From the NCBI RefSeq assembly GCF_042655385.1, contig NZ_JBHSMA010000009.1:124001-188000 (forward strand): DNA of 64,000 nucleotides, written 5' to 3'. Below, piece after piece: positions 17,292 to 27,094 of this stretch. The stretch comes from Larkinella bovis (lineage in GTDB: Bacteria > Bacteroidota > Bacteroidia > Cytophagales > Spirosomataceae). The first letter of the stretch is position 1; each line of letters begins with the position of its first letter. A program made the translations under genes and the position numbers. Under the pieces are notes generated by a model that did not search any database, was not told the DNA's origin, and was given only the letters and a program-made list of their open reading frames with translations.

Positions 17292-17816
17292 ATGAAGCAG
17301 TACTACTACCTGGAGGGCAACCAGCAGTTTGGCCCGTTCAGCCTGGACGAGTTACGCAGCAAAAACATCCAGCCGACCACCAAAGTGTGGGCGCAGGGCC
17401 TGCCCGACTGGGTGGCTGCGCAAACCGTTCCCGAAATCAACGAATGGCTTTCCGGCGCATCCGGCCAACCCTTCCAACCTGCCGTGCCGGTGCCGCCGGT
17501 CGCCCGGCCTTTTCAGGAGTCGTATACGCCCAATCAACCGCTGGGCAACATGCCGCCCAAACCCAAAAGCTGGCTGGTTGAGTCCATTCTGGCTACGTTA
17601 TTCTGCTGCCTCCCGTTCGGTATTGCGGGCATTGTCAACGCGTCGAATGTCGATTCCCGGTATGCCAACGGTGATTTCGCGGGGGCTCAACGGGCATCGG
17701 ACGAAGCCGCAAAGTGGACTAAAGTCAGCTTTTTCGTCGCCATCGGGCTTTGGGTTTTATACATCGCGGCCATCTTCATCGGCGTATTCAGTGGCATCTG
17801 GAGCTCATTCCGTTAG
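17292..17816 (+). CDS. GYF_2 (DUF4339) plus CD225/dispanin membrane protein
   Basis: 174 residues. Residues 1-50 form a GYF_2 domain (YYYLEGNQQFGPFSLDEL, then VWAQGLPDWVAAQ). A Pro-rich linker (about 58-92) leads to a CD225/dispanin-like two-helix domain: WLVESILATLFCCLPFGIAGIVNAS, then A-x-G-D-x-x-G-A-x-x-AS-x-x-AKWTK and a second helix FFVAIGLWVLYIAAIFIGVFSG. GYF_2 is thought to bind proline-rich or other peptides; the dispanin part inserts in membranes. The next gene (DUF2752) overlaps or abuts it, a pairing I have seen for dispanin genes in Bacteroidota. Function unknown. Confidence 0.85.
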   Translation: MKQYYYLEGNQQFGPFSLDELRSKNIQPTTKVWAQGLPDWVAAQTVPEINEWLSGASGQPFQPAVPVPPVARPFQESYTPNQPLGNMPPKPKSWLVESILATLFCCLPFGIAGIVNASNVDSRYANGDFAGAQRASDEAAKWTKVSFFVAIGLWVLYIAAIFIGVFSGIWSSFR

Positions 17817-18186
17817 GAAGCCTTCCCGGCGAATTATCCCGTTGTTCGTCCTACTCGGGATTGCGACGGTTTATTTCTGGTTCGACCCGGAACAGCAATC
17901 GTTTTTTCCGCCCTGTCCGTTCCGCCTGCTGACCGGTTTGGAATGCCCCGGCTGTGGTTCGCAGCGGTGTTTACACCAACTGCTACACGGTCACATTGAC
18001 CAGGCATATCGGTATAACCCGCTGCTGGTGTTGTCCTTGCCTTATCTTCTGGCGGGTTTAATGCTGGAATATACCCCTCTGGGAAAAACGTACGCGACCG
18101 TTCAAAACCGCTTCTACGGTAAAACCGCCAGTTGGGTGGTATTCGGTATCGTTTTGACCTACTGGATCGGGCGGAATGTGCTCTGA
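17791..18186 (+). CDS. DUF2752 membrane protein
   Basis: No ATG exists at the expected start. The frame is open well upstream, and the best starts are GTG 17791 (overlapping the dispanin gene by 26 bases) or TTG 17842. The protein has FPPCPFRLLTGLECPGCGSQRCLHQLLHG, the Cys-Pro-x(n)-CPGCG-x-x-R-x-x-H signature of DUF2752, and about three membrane segments. The cysteines could bind metal. It ends one base from the stop of the convergent barrel gene. The start choice is uncertain; the family is not. Confidence 0.8.
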   Translation: MASGAHSVRKPSRRIIPLFVLLGIATVYFWFDPEQQSFFPPCPFRLLTGLECPGCGSQRCLHQLLHGHIDQAYRYNPLLVLSLPYLLAGLMLEYTPLGKTYATVQNRFYGKTASWVVFGIVLTYWIGRNVL

Positions 18187-18187
18187 C

Positions 18188-19324
18188 TCAGAAGGCTTCG
18201 CCCAGCGAAATGTAAAAACCGGTTCCTTCGCGGGTGACGCCCAGATCGGCCCGCAGGAAGATGTCTTTTTTCTGAAAAAACAGAAACCGCAATCCTCCGC
18301 CAGCCGCCCAGCGCAGTTGATTGGCCTGAAACGAACCGACAGTCGGGGCCACCGTTCCCAGCCCCGCAAAGACGGTTCCGCCCCAGCGTCGGCTGAAACC
18401 AAAGGGCAGCCAGCGTAATTCGGCCTGTCCGGCCAGCACGTTTTTGTCGCGGTAGCGGCCCAGGTAATACCCGCGCATCAGCGACTCGCCCCCAATAAGG
18501 CCCAGGTTATTGAACGGAATATCGCCCGTCATGAACGTTCCGGCGAGTTGCAGCGCCAGCACCCGGTTGAGCCGGCCCAGCGGCCGATAGAGCCGGCCAT
18601 CGAGTACCAAACTCCGGTAGCGGAAGTCGCTGCCAAAACCGGGGCGGTACCACAAGATTCCGGTTTCCAGAAAATGGCCTTTGCGGACGTTCAGTACATT
18701 TTTACGGTCGTCGTACACCACAGCTGCCCCCAGCCCTACGGTGGTTGAACCGTTACCGCCCAGCGGCAACTCGAAATGGTTTCGTTCATCCGGTTCGAAC
18801 GTCACCCGCCCAAGGCTCTGAAAATCGGCTTCGATGCCCGCATACCAGTTCCGATTCACCTGCCGGAGAATGCGTTGCCGAACCTGTACATAATGCGAAT
18901 TGACGAGCGCCGGATTCGCCGATGGCGTGCCGGGACCAATCCCGTAAAAGAGCAGTGGAAATTGCTGGTATTTGGCCCGGCCCAGAAAGAAATACCGGTT
19001 TTTATGCGTATAAGCCGCATTCTCCAGCAACGCACCAAATTGTCCCTTGAAGGTCACGAAGGAATAAAGCACGATTTCACTCAGCCGGTTGACGGTCGTG
19101 TCTTTTTTGGCGTAAAACAGCGAAAACGCCCGAAGCCCTACTTCCACGCTGGTTTCGGGGGCAAAACCGGCCGTAGGAAAAATCAGCAATTTGGAGGTTG
19201 CCGCCGACGAAGTATCGTTCAGCACCCGGTTGACGAAACGGATCAACTGGCCCTGCCCGCTGGCCGGAGAAATCATCAAACCGGAAAACAGAACAAAAAA
19301 AAGAACCTTCAGGCGGTTTTTCAT
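18188..19324 (-). CDS. BamA/TamA-type outer-membrane barrel protein
   Basis: About 378 residues from ATG 19324; a start at 19429 would add a non-signal extension. It has a signal peptide (LFFVLFSGLMISPASGQ). The body is a 16-strand-type bacterial surface antigen barrel without POTRA domains: GLGAAVVYDDRKNVLNVRKGHFLETGI, then GLIGGESLMRGYYLGRYRDKNVLAGQAELR carrying the (V/I)RG(Y/F) loop-6 motif as LMRGYYLGRY, and an aromatic C-terminal Phe. Without POTRA domains it is unlikely to be an assembly factor itself; such proteins are widespread accessory barrels in Bacteroidota. Confidence 0.85.
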   Translation of the reverse strand: MKNRLKVLFFVLFSGLMISPASGQGQLIRFVNRVLNDTSSAATSKLLIFPTAGFAPETSVEVGLRAFSLFYAKKDTTVNRLSEIVLYSFVTFKGQFGALLENAAYTHKNRYFFLGRAKYQQFPLLFYGIGPGTPSANPALVNSHYVQVRQRILRQVNRNWYAGIEADFQSLGRVTFEPDERNHFELPLGGNGSTTVGLGAAVVYDDRKNVLNVRKGHFLETGILWYRPGFGSDFRYRSLVLDGRLYRPLGRLNRVLALQLAGTFMTGDIPFNNLGLIGGESLMRGYYLGRYRDKNVLAGQAELRWLPFGFSRRWGGTVFAGLGTVAPTVGSFQANQLRWAAGGGLRFLFFQKKDIFLRADLGVTREGTGFYISLGEAF

Positions 19325-19411
19325 AGCTGCATTGCTCTTCCCAAAACCGTCTGGTTTTAATGGAAACTTAATGTATAACTGAAAAAACGCCCGAATGATT
19401 ACAACGCGGAC

Positions 19412-19447
19412 GCTGAATAAAACCGGCAAAACCCGGTTTTATTCAGC
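19412..19447 (-). terminator. Perfect hairpin containing the sprA stop codon
   Basis: GCTGAATAAAACCGG (19412-19426) pairs perfectly with CCGGTTTTATTCAGC (19433-19447) around a six-base loop. The sprA stop codon (19439-19441) lies inside the stem. It probably ends the sprA transcript and would make the mRNA terminus fold over the stop codon. Confidence 0.65.
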
Positions 19448-22400
19448 CAGGTTAAACCGTACCTGCACCCCACCCGCCGTAGTAGCCCGGCGGAACGAAT
19501 TGGACACCAGCGGATCGTTGAACGTCCGGTCAAAATACACCTGTACATTCAACCGGCGACTGACGACGTAACTCACCTGCGGCCGCAACTGGAAATTGAC
19601 GTTCCCGGCCGTAATGATCTGCTCACCGACGCCATTATCGTCCGGTGAAGCCGTATTCGAATCGTCAAACTTCCGTTGCACCGTGCGGGTATCACGGAAC
19701 GTCAGGTTGCAGTTGAAGGTCAGGTCGTTTTTCAACCGGCGGTAAGCACCGTTGATTTTAAACGGAATCCGGAAGTTCGTTTTCGTGAAGCCAAACCGGA
19801 ACGTGATGTCCTTATTGCTCAGTTCGGCGACCTGGGCGTTCGAGAGGTTCAGCGCCACGCTCCGGTCCTGGTTGTACTCCATACCCCCACTGATTTTGCT
19901 CTGCGTCCGGAACGTCACCCCCAGCAGGGGCGCAAACCGCTCGGTCATCGTAATCGTACTCATGACAAAAATCGGAATGAACTGATTTTCGTCGTTGAAC
20001 CGATTTCCGAGACGATACCCCATGACGGCCAGATTGACGTAAGCGGCTTCGTAATCCAGCGACGAAATGAAGTTTCCAACGCTGTAGGTCGAATTGTAAC
20101 TATGTGTCAGCGTAAAGGCGCTGAACAGTTTCTGGAACGGTTTCAATTGCGACAGACCGTTGTAATCGACCCGCCAGTTTGGCAACGGAAACCGCAGGAA
20201 TGGATTGATTTTCACCGTATTGGGATCTTTCCCACTGTAAGCCGCAAAGAACGCCGGAATCAGGACATCCTGCGAAGTCAGGTTGTATTCCCCCCCCGTT
20301 CCTACGCCCGTGTTCAATCCCATCAGACGGTTCAAAATGATCTTGCGGTATTCGGCAAACCGGTCGAAAATGGGGGAAGAGTTGTCGCGGTTTTGTTTCA
20401 TAAACGCGGTTTTGAACGACAAAAACGACATGCTGAACTGCCCGTTTCGCAGCGGGCTCTGGCTCACAAACCGGCCCGTTGAATCGGGTCGGTAAAACTC
20501 CTGGTAATTATCCTGCCGCGTCAGCCGGGCTTCGACCGTGATCCGGAAATCCCTGAACGGTTCCAGCGTCGTGCGGGCATCGAATCGTTTGCCGAGCGTC
20601 TGCGTAAACGGCTGGTTCTGCACCACGCTGCGCGTCAGCCAGCCCCGTTCGGCGGCTTTGTGGTGAATGTTCCGATCCTGACTACCGAGCACGAACGGCA
20701 ACCCCGGCGCGTTCTCCCTTGAAAGACCGAAGAAGCGCGGTGTCGGCATAAAGCCGGGTAAAATCGTCGATTCCAGGACGGTATAATTGAAGTTGATGCC
20801 CCGAACGGTCAGCAGCGTCCGGACAAAACTCTTCAGCACCCGGCTTTCGGTTCGCTGGATATCCTCGATGTCGCCGGGGTTCCGGGTGAAATTTTTCCGG
20901 GGCGGAGACGGCGTGTTGGCAAACCGCAACGACTTGATTTTGTTATACAGGCGAATAAAATCCACCCGGCCCTGCAAGCCCCACTCGCGGTTGTTGCGGA
21001 CGGTATTGCCAAACGGCGTGCCCAGCGTATCGGTAATGCCGTAGGAATTGGCCTGAAACTGGTATCCGATGTTGTAGGTCAGGTCGGCGGCAATCCAGTC
21101 GAGCAACGGCAGTTTATCCAGCGGCATCCGGTAGGTCGTCCGGATATTCTGTTCAAAGTTTTTCGTCCGGCCAAACCGTTTGGCATTGGCCCAAACCGAA
21201 TCGACCTTCGCCTGCGTATTCAAATCCCCGGCGGGTTCGTCAATGATGGCCTGGGTGTGGGCTTTGTAGGTCACAATCAGGTTTCGGGTCAGGTTCCACT
21301 GCAAATCATAATCCCGGTTAAACCAGAAATACTTCTCAAACTGTGGCACCATGCCCGCCGTGGTCAGCTCCGAATTTCGGAGCTGGGTTTTGATAAAACT
21401 CCGGTCCACATCCCCCCGAATGGCCACCTGGGTTGGTAGCAGCGTCAGGTTGAAATCCCGCAGCCAGCGCAGATACGGCCGCTCCAACGACTGAAACCGC
21501 TTGAATGGTTCGAAGGGTTTGGGCTGCGCACTGTAAATGTAGGCAACACCACCCCGTGTTTGCCGCTGGGTATACTGCTCGGTCAGAATGTTGGTCCGGG
21601 TCGCTTCGTTGGTCGCGTAGGTAAACGAGAAGTTTTCGAAATCGTAGAAATGGTTCTTCGCGTTCGGATTGGTTTTCACCTTCCGGAAGTTCGACAGGTT
21701 GAACCCGCGCTGAACCGTGCGGTCTTCCACCAGCCGTCGATACCGGGATCGTTCGTTCTCGCCCATCGTCGATAAGGTCGTTTCCAGCGGTGTGTCCGGG
21801 TCCAGCGGGTTGAAATGCGGTTGAATCAGGCGCTGGTCATAGTTGACATAGAGCGGAATCCGCAGGCCCCATTTTTCGGGGAACAGCTTATCGACCGCAA
21901 TTTGCGACTGGATTCCGTATTCCGAACTCGTCTCGCGGGATCGTTCGGCAATCCGTTGCTGCACCCCGCCAAAACCGAACGTCGTGATCTTGCCCGAAGC
22001 GGTCACGGTGGCCACATCCGCCAGCTTGGCATTGAGCACCCCAACAGCCGCGCGCCCGGCGGTCTGGTCGTAGCCATTCGCCACCAGTTCGTCCACCCAG
22101 ACGGTAAAGCTCTTGGGCTGCTCGTCCGGCGATCTGGGGTTCCGCAACCCGATCATAATAATCTGCACCGAACTCAGATCCGGGTTCCCGACCACCGTCA
22201 GTTTGTACTTGCCATCGAGGCTGTTCATCGTAAACGGCGCGGCCGAAAGCCGGGTCAGCTGGCGGTTTTTCTCCGCCTTCAGGTTAATGAGTTCTTCGAA
22301 GGCTATATCGAGGTAATTGGCATCCGGCCAGACAATATCTTCCGGTTGGGGACCTTCGGGCGTACTGACCAGATTCGGAATTTCGATTTCGTAGTAGTTG

Positions 22401-25400
22401 TCCGTAAAGTCGGTCCCCAGCCGGATAAACGCCGACACCTGCCCGCTTTCGTCGGCTTCGTTGTGCATGTGGATGTTCATCCGTAACCGCTCCCGGAACA
22501 GCAAATCCTGGCTGGTATTCTTGTAAGCCGCCCGCGAATCGCCGTCGCGCAGGTTGGTCACGCTCAGGCTCATCGACTGCTCGTTCAGTTCCACCGTGTT
22601 GATCTGCGTAAAGTCACGGTCGCGCTGAAAACCGGGTGGCACGCGGTACACATACTTATTCTGACCGGCGGCACTGTTTTCTTCCACGTTCACGGCGGCC
22701 ACTTTAAACTGCGCGTCGTATGGTTCCGGCACTTCCTGCAGCCCCCGCGCCGACAAATCGCCGGTGTATTTCCGGTATTGGTTGGAAGTCATCTGCAACT
22801 GCGCAAACCGCAGCACCACCGGGTCCTGAAAATCCGTCAGGTACATCCGGGCAAACCGCATCGACTTGAACCCGTTGATGTTCCCGACCTTTTTCGGATT
22901 ATCCTTGACCGGAATCCGGAACAGATACCAGGTGATGGTGGTATTGCCTTTCTGAACGTCTACTTTATCGACAATATAGCCCCGACCCACCGCCAACTGG
23001 CCCGGCCGCAGATCGATCTCGTATTCATAATAGGCTTCGTTGTCGTTGATCGTGTTATCGGTGTTCAGGTCTTCGATGTCGGGCAAGGTGGTCGAAGCGG
23101 GCGTCACCAACTGGTTGCGATCCTGCAATTCGGGCGAGTTGTTTTCCATCCCCATGTATTGCTTGTACCGGCTGACAATGTGTCGCACCGAGTCGGCCCG
23201 CTGCCCGTAATAGAACATGAAGTCGTCGTTGGCCGGATCGCTCAGCAGCCGCTCCCGGGCCGCTGCGTTCAGCCGGGGTGACACCTGGTTGATGTAATTC
23301 TGAAAATACCGGACTTCTTCGCGGTTGCTCAACCCGTCGAGCCCCACATCCTGCTGCGAACGCGTCACGTTGTCGAACGCCTGCGTCACAAACTGCGAAC
23401 GCGTCACCCGGCCCCACTGCGTCGAATCGGGCGTCAGCCCGTTCGGAACCGCCAGCCCGTTTTCAAAACCGTAGCGACTGTCCTTGATGACATCCTCCGA
23501 AATATCGCCGAGGTTAAACACCAGCTTCCCCCCCGTCAGGTTGGGTTTGTTGTCGAAACCGTCGTGAATGATGGCGTTCGTCTGATCAACCTGTCCCAGA
23601 AACGGGTCCATCAGCCAGAATTCGATGTTTTCGATGTTGGCGTTGTCAAAATCGGCATCCGACGAAATGGCCCGCATTACGGCTCCGAAATTCTTGCGCG
23701 GATCCCCCGTCAGGCGCCCGTCGGCATCCAGATTCGGGTTGAAGTTGTACATCCCGCGTTCTTTCGGAAAATAAGCCACGTCCAGAATATTTTCCGGCAG
23801 GTTCACCAGCCGCAGCGAGCGGCCTTTGAAGAGTTCATTCGACTGGAAAAACCGGGCGTAGTGGTTGTTCAGGTCTGCATCCGTCAGGTTGCTGGTCGGC
23901 ACCCGGTTGTTCATAACAGTGGTGGCCGAGGCAAAGGTGTTATCCACCGTATAGACCGAAATCCGGGCGCGGTTGTAGGCATACGCCAGCGGATCGGCCG
24001 CCGTGCCCTGCGGAAACGCCCGTTCCGGCGTGGTCGGCGTCGAGCCCAGTCGCCAGCGCGTCGGTTGGCGGGTCAGGTCGTAGAGGGTGCGGGCGGCTTC
24101 AAAATCATCGATGAACGAGTTCTGCTTCACGCGGGGTGCCACACCGGGAAACAACTGCGCGACCTCACCCTGAAAGGCGATACTGGACAATTCTTTCGTC
24201 TGAATCAGCGGCAAACCGTCGAGCAGTTTAGTCAGCATCCGCGAGTCTTTCCGGATCGTGGCATCGAAGCCCAGAATGGTGTTGTTCACCGGTTCGTTGC
24301 CAATGGCGACCCGGGTCAGAAAACCGGCGGGGGTTTCCTTCATATTCATGGCGGTCATCCCCAGGCTCACGTCCGGACTCAGCTTGTAGTCCAGCCGTGT
24401 TCCGACCAGCCGCCGAATCTGGTTCTGGAACAGGTCCGGGCGCTCGTACCGGACCTTGATCTCCTGCCCGGAGTTCATCATGCTTTCGTTCAGAAACCGC
24501 ACGCGGCCAATCTGCGACTCGACCACAAAATCAACGCCCGGCGTCAGCGGAACCCCACCCGCCGTGACCTGCACCGATTTTTCATCGACGCCGTACGGCA
24601 GCGTTACCTCGCCCCCCATCGCCGACTGGTAACTCCCTTTCAGGAAAAACTTGTTCTTGCCCGCCACCTGCTGGGCATCGACCAGTGTATTGCGGTACAG
24701 TTCGTTATACACGTATTTGGCTTTCAGTGCATCGTCCGACCCCAGTTTTTTCGCCAGATACGACCCGAACGGTTCCAAAACCGGGAAGATGACCTTCCCA
24801 TAGCGACTATCAACCGTAATGCCTTCCACAAAGTCAAAATTTCCATCACGCTGGGGGTCAAGCTGCGCGTTGACCTGATCCATGTTAAAGACCTGCACCA
24901 GCGGGATGTCCTTGACTGGCCCTTCCTGCAGGTTCGGGTTGTCCATCCCGGTCAGGTCGTCCTTGTAGATAATCCGCAACTGAAAATTCTGCTTGTTGAT
25001 CTGGGTGGTGTTCAGCGAATAGATGTTCTTCATCATCAGGTTCCACATCGGCAACTGCGTATTGTTGCGGATCGTCGATGACTTCAACAACTTCAGAACC
25101 AGCACTTCATCATCCTGACGATTCTGGTAATTTTCGGTCAGTTCACCCACCTGATACTTCTGGCCCTGATAGGTATATTCGTAGGCAACCGCCAGTACCT
25201 CGTCGTTGCGGAGCGGGGTTACCAGCGAGAGATACCCCAGTTCGGCCTGAAATTTATACTCGGTTTCCGTCAGGCGTTTAGCCCCACGCAGCAATTCGTA
25301 ATCAATGCCTTTGGCAAAATTGAAAGTTCCGTCCAGCACCGAACTCGTCTGATCCACCTGCCGAACGGCGTTATTTGTTCTCAACCGGTTATACAACCCG

Positions 25401-26887
25401 TTGCCACGCGTGTTGTCGGCCGGGCTGGCCGGATTGGCGTTGATGGGTTGCAGGTTGGGGTTGGTCCGGTTGTACGGCTGCGGTTCGGCCAGGTCGGCAA
25501 AACCGACAATATTCCGCAGGGTTGTGGTGGTATTGGTCCGGTTGGTTACGTACACCTCTAAACGCGTAACGGTTACCCCGGACATGATTTGCGGCAACCG
25601 GTTCAGCGACCGTTCGTAATTATCCCGGAAAAAACTGGAGAGGAAAAAGTGCCGGTTTTCGTCGTACGTATCGACCCGGATTTCGTACGGCCGCTGCAAC
25701 GAACCGCCCTTAATCGTGATTTCTTCCTGCTTCGAACGCTGCTGCGATGCCACCAGCGTGGCATACAGTTTCCCGAAACGTAACTGGGTTTTCACCCCGA
25801 ACAGGTTCTGCACGCCCGGAATCAATTGACTGCTGAGCGGCCAGCTAATGTTACCGGCTTCTAGGCCCTGGATGATGCTGGGGTCCTGCGGCTGAAACTG
25901 CGGCACCGCCGACTGGCCCATCCCGCCGACCGCCGACAGGCTGGTTGGTAGTCCGCCCGTGCCGGGCAAACCGTTCGTCAGGTTGTTGGCGTTGGGCAGG
26001 TTCGGAATGGGTGGCCGGTAGTTCAGTTTCAGGACGTTCTCAAAATTGAAACTGGACTTGGTATCGTAGTTGGCCGTCACGCCCAGCCGTTCGCCAATCT
26101 TCCCGTTGAAGTTGATGTTAATCTGTTCGTTAAAAATAAAGTTGCCATTCCGGCGCTGCAAAACCGGAATAACCGGGTTGTCGATGAACTGGTAGAGATA
26201 CCCAAAGTCCAGCATCACAAAACCGTTCGGCTTGAAATCGACCAGATTGCCGCCAAACAGCCGGTCAAAAACCGGGGGTAATTCCAGCTTCGGAAGCAAC
26301 CCCCTCCCACTGACGGCACTTTTGCCGTCGCTCTGGGCGCTGTATTCCCGCCATAATCCGCGCTGAACCCGCTGGTTCTGCACCCGGTTATACTCCTGAA
26401 ACGACATGGTTTCTGCGGGGCGGTAAGGCAGCCCATAGGTGGAACGGGGGAGCGCCGGAACGCCCACCGTCGATCCGATGACGCCGGTTGTAGCCGCGGG
26501 GGGAGTAGCCGTTGCCGGGCCGGGCATCGTTGGTCGGGCAACGCCCGGTTGAGCACCAACGCGTTCCCGAACCGAAATCTGACCCGCATGGTCGAGTTGC
26601 ACATCGGTGGAAACCGCCCGGGGGTCACGCAACAGGAACGGCGATTTGGGAACCGTCAACGAAAAAGGACTCACGTACCGATCCCGCCAACGGATAACCG
26701 GACGGCGTTCGGCAGCGCGGGTCGCCCGGATACTATCCTGACGGGCGCGCGCGATGGAATCGGCCTGCGAAACAGCACGCCGACGTGCAGGCGTTTGAGC
26801 GACGGCCGAATTCATCCAGAAAGGACCGACTAGCAACGCACACAGCACAATCCACCAGGGATCAATTCGACCCTTTACCAACTGCAT
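19439..26887 (-). CDS. sprA: Cell-surface protein SprA, type IX secretion translocon
   Basis: About 2,482 residues from ATG 26887; an in-frame ATG at 26929 would add 14 residues before the signal peptide. The signal peptide is WWIVLCALLVGPFWMNSAVAQ. Length and sequence agree with SprA/Sov, the giant single-chain beta barrel through which type IX cargo crosses the outer membrane and which gliding needs. Characteristic stretches are NGFVMLDFGYLYQF and ININFNGKIGERLGVTANYDTKSSFNFEN near residue 230-290, and long repetitive YEIEI/strand regions up to the terminal VQVRFNLAE. Upstream of it lies ruvA, a frequent neighbour. No other type IX genes are in the window. Confidence 0.96.
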   Translation of the reverse strand: MQLVKGRIDPWWIVLCALLVGPFWMNSAVAQTPARRRAVSQADSIARARQDSIRATRAAERRPVIRWRDRYVSPFSLTVPKSPFLLRDPRAVSTDVQLDHAGQISVRERVGAQPGVARPTMPGPATATPPAATTGVIGSTVGVPALPRSTYGLPYRPAETMSFQEYNRVQNQRVQRGLWREYSAQSDGKSAVSGRGLLPKLELPPVFDRLFGGNLVDFKPNGFVMLDFGYLYQFIDNPVIPVLQRRNGNFIFNEQININFNGKIGERLGVTANYDTKSSFNFENVLKLNYRPPIPNLPNANNLTNGLPGTGGLPTSLSAVGGMGQSAVPQFQPQDPSIIQGLEAGNISWPLSSQLIPGVQNLFGVKTQLRFGKLYATLVASQQRSKQEEITIKGGSLQRPYEIRVDTYDENRHFFLSSFFRDNYERSLNRLPQIMSGVTVTRLEVYVTNRTNTTTTLRNIVGFADLAEPQPYNRTNPNLQPINANPASPADNTRGNGLYNRLRTNNAVRQVDQTSSVLDGTFNFAKGIDYELLRGAKRLTETEYKFQAELGYLSLVTPLRNDEVLAVAYEYTYQGQKYQVGELTENYQNRQDDEVLVLKLLKSSTIRNNTQLPMWNLMMKNIYSLNTTQINKQNFQLRIIYKDDLTGMDNPNLQEGPVKDIPLVQVFNMDQVNAQLDPQRDGNFDFVEGITVDSRYGKVIFPVLEPFGSYLAKKLGSDDALKAKYVYNELYRNTLVDAQQVAGKNKFFLKGSYQSAMGGEVTLPYGVDEKSVQVTAGGVPLTPGVDFVVESQIGRVRFLNESMMNSGQEIKVRYERPDLFQNQIRRLVGTRLDYKLSPDVSLGMTAMNMKETPAGFLTRVAIGNEPVNNTILGFDATIRKDSRMLTKLLDGLPLIQTKELSSIAFQGEVAQLFPGVAPRVKQNSFIDDFEAARTLYDLTRQPTRWRLGSTPTTPERAFPQGTAADPLAYAYNRARISVYTVDNTFASATTVMNNRVPTSNLTDADLNNHYARFFQSNELFKGRSLRLVNLPENILDVAYFPKERGMYNFNPNLDADGRLTGDPRKNFGAVMRAISSDADFDNANIENIEFWLMDPFLGQVDQTNAIIHDGFDNKPNLTGGKLVFNLGDISEDVIKDSRYGFENGLAVPNGLTPDSTQWGRVTRSQFVTQAFDNVTRSQQDVGLDGLSNREEVRYFQNYINQVSPRLNAAARERLLSDPANDDFMFYYGQRADSVRHIVSRYKQYMGMENNSPELQDRNQLVTPASTTLPDIEDLNTDNTINDNEAYYEYEIDLRPGQLAVGRGYIVDKVDVQKGNTTITWYLFRIPVKDNPKKVGNINGFKSMRFARMYLTDFQDPVVLRFAQLQMTSNQYRKYTGDLSARGLQEVPEPYDAQFKVAAVNVEENSAAGQNKYVYRVPPGFQRDRDFTQINTVELNEQSMSLSVTNLRDGDSRAAYKNTSQDLLFRERLRMNIHMHNEADESGQVSAFIRLGTDFTDNYYEIEIPNLVSTPEGPQPEDIVWPDANYLDIAFEELINLKAEKNRQLTRLSAAPFTMNSLDGKYKLTVVGNPDLSSVQIIMIGLRNPRSPDEQPKSFTVWVDELVANGYDQTAGRAAVGVLNAKLADVATVTASGKITTFGFGGVQQRIAERSRETSSEYGIQSQIAVDKLFPEKWGLRIPLYVNYDQRLIQPHFNPLDPDTPLETTLSTMGENERSRYRRLVEDRTVQRGFNLSNFRKVKTNPNAKNHFYDFENFSFTYATNEATRTNILTEQYTQRQTRGGVAYIYSAQPKPFEPFKRFQSLERPYLRWLRDFNLTLLPTQVAIRGDVDRSFIKTQLRNSELTTAGMVPQFEKYFWFNRDYDLQWNLTRNLIVTYKAHTQAIIDEPAGDLNTQAKVDSVWANAKRFGRTKNFEQNIRTTYRMPLDKLPLLDWIAADLTYNIGYQFQANSYGITDTLGTPFGNTVRNNREWGLQGRVDFIRLYNKIKSLRFANTPSPPRKNFTRNPGDIEDIQRTESRVLKSFVRTLLTVRGINFNYTVLESTILPGFMPTPRFFGLSRENAPGLPFVLGSQDRNIHHKAAERGWLTRSVVQNQPFTQTLGKRFDARTTLEPFRDFRITVEARLTRQDNYQEFYRPDSTGRFVSQSPLRNGQFSMSFLSFKTAFMKQNRDNSSPIFDRFAEYRKIILNRLMGLNTGVGTGGEYNLTSQDVLIPAFFAAYSGKDPNTVKINPFLRFPLPNWRVDYNGLSQLKPFQKLFSAFTLTHSYNSTYSVGNFISSLDYEAAYVNLAVMGYRLGNRFNDENQFIPIFVMSTITMTERFAPLLGVTFRTQSKISGGMEYNQDRSVALNLSNAQVAELSNKDITFRFGFTKTNFRIPFKINGAYRRLKNDLTFNCNLTFRDTRTVQRKFDDSNTASPDDNGVGEQIITAGNVNFQLRPQVSYVVSRRLNVQVYFDRTFNDPLVSNSFRRATTAGGVQVRFNLAE

Positions 26888-27020
26888 CGGGGTCAAACGG
26901 TGGGACTCAACACATTCCAAAAGAGGCACGTATAGTTAGATTCGGTGGAATAGGTAGTTTTCTATTTAACAGAGTTTTCTCTACAACCAAACGGCGAAAA
27001 CCGGGCCAATATTTTAGTCC

Positions 27021-27075
27021 AGAATTAAGAGTTCAGAATTAAGAGGCTGAAGAATGCCTCCGCCCACTCTTCATT
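27021..27075. repeat. AAGAATTAAGAG-type intergenic repeat with short hairpin
   Basis: AGAATTAAGAG occurs twice in tandem (27021-27031 and 27035-27045), followed by a GAGGC/GCCTC hairpin and CCGCCC. It resembles in word content, but not in full structure, the palindromic elements at 43.6, 46.7 and 55.3 kb. Confidence 0.45.
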
Positions 27076-27094
27076 CGTAAGCCCCAACACTTAA

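Noticed and set aside
17329..17790. Upstream part of a long plus-strand frame containing DUF2752
   Set aside because: The stretch before 17791 lies in another frame of the GYF_2/dispanin gene and has no domain; only the C-terminal part is the real DUF2752 gene.
23564..25081. A 505-codon open frame on the plus strand opposite sprA
   Set aside because: It lies wholly antisense to sprA and results from codon bias (few stops on the complementary strand). Its translation has no recognisable domain.
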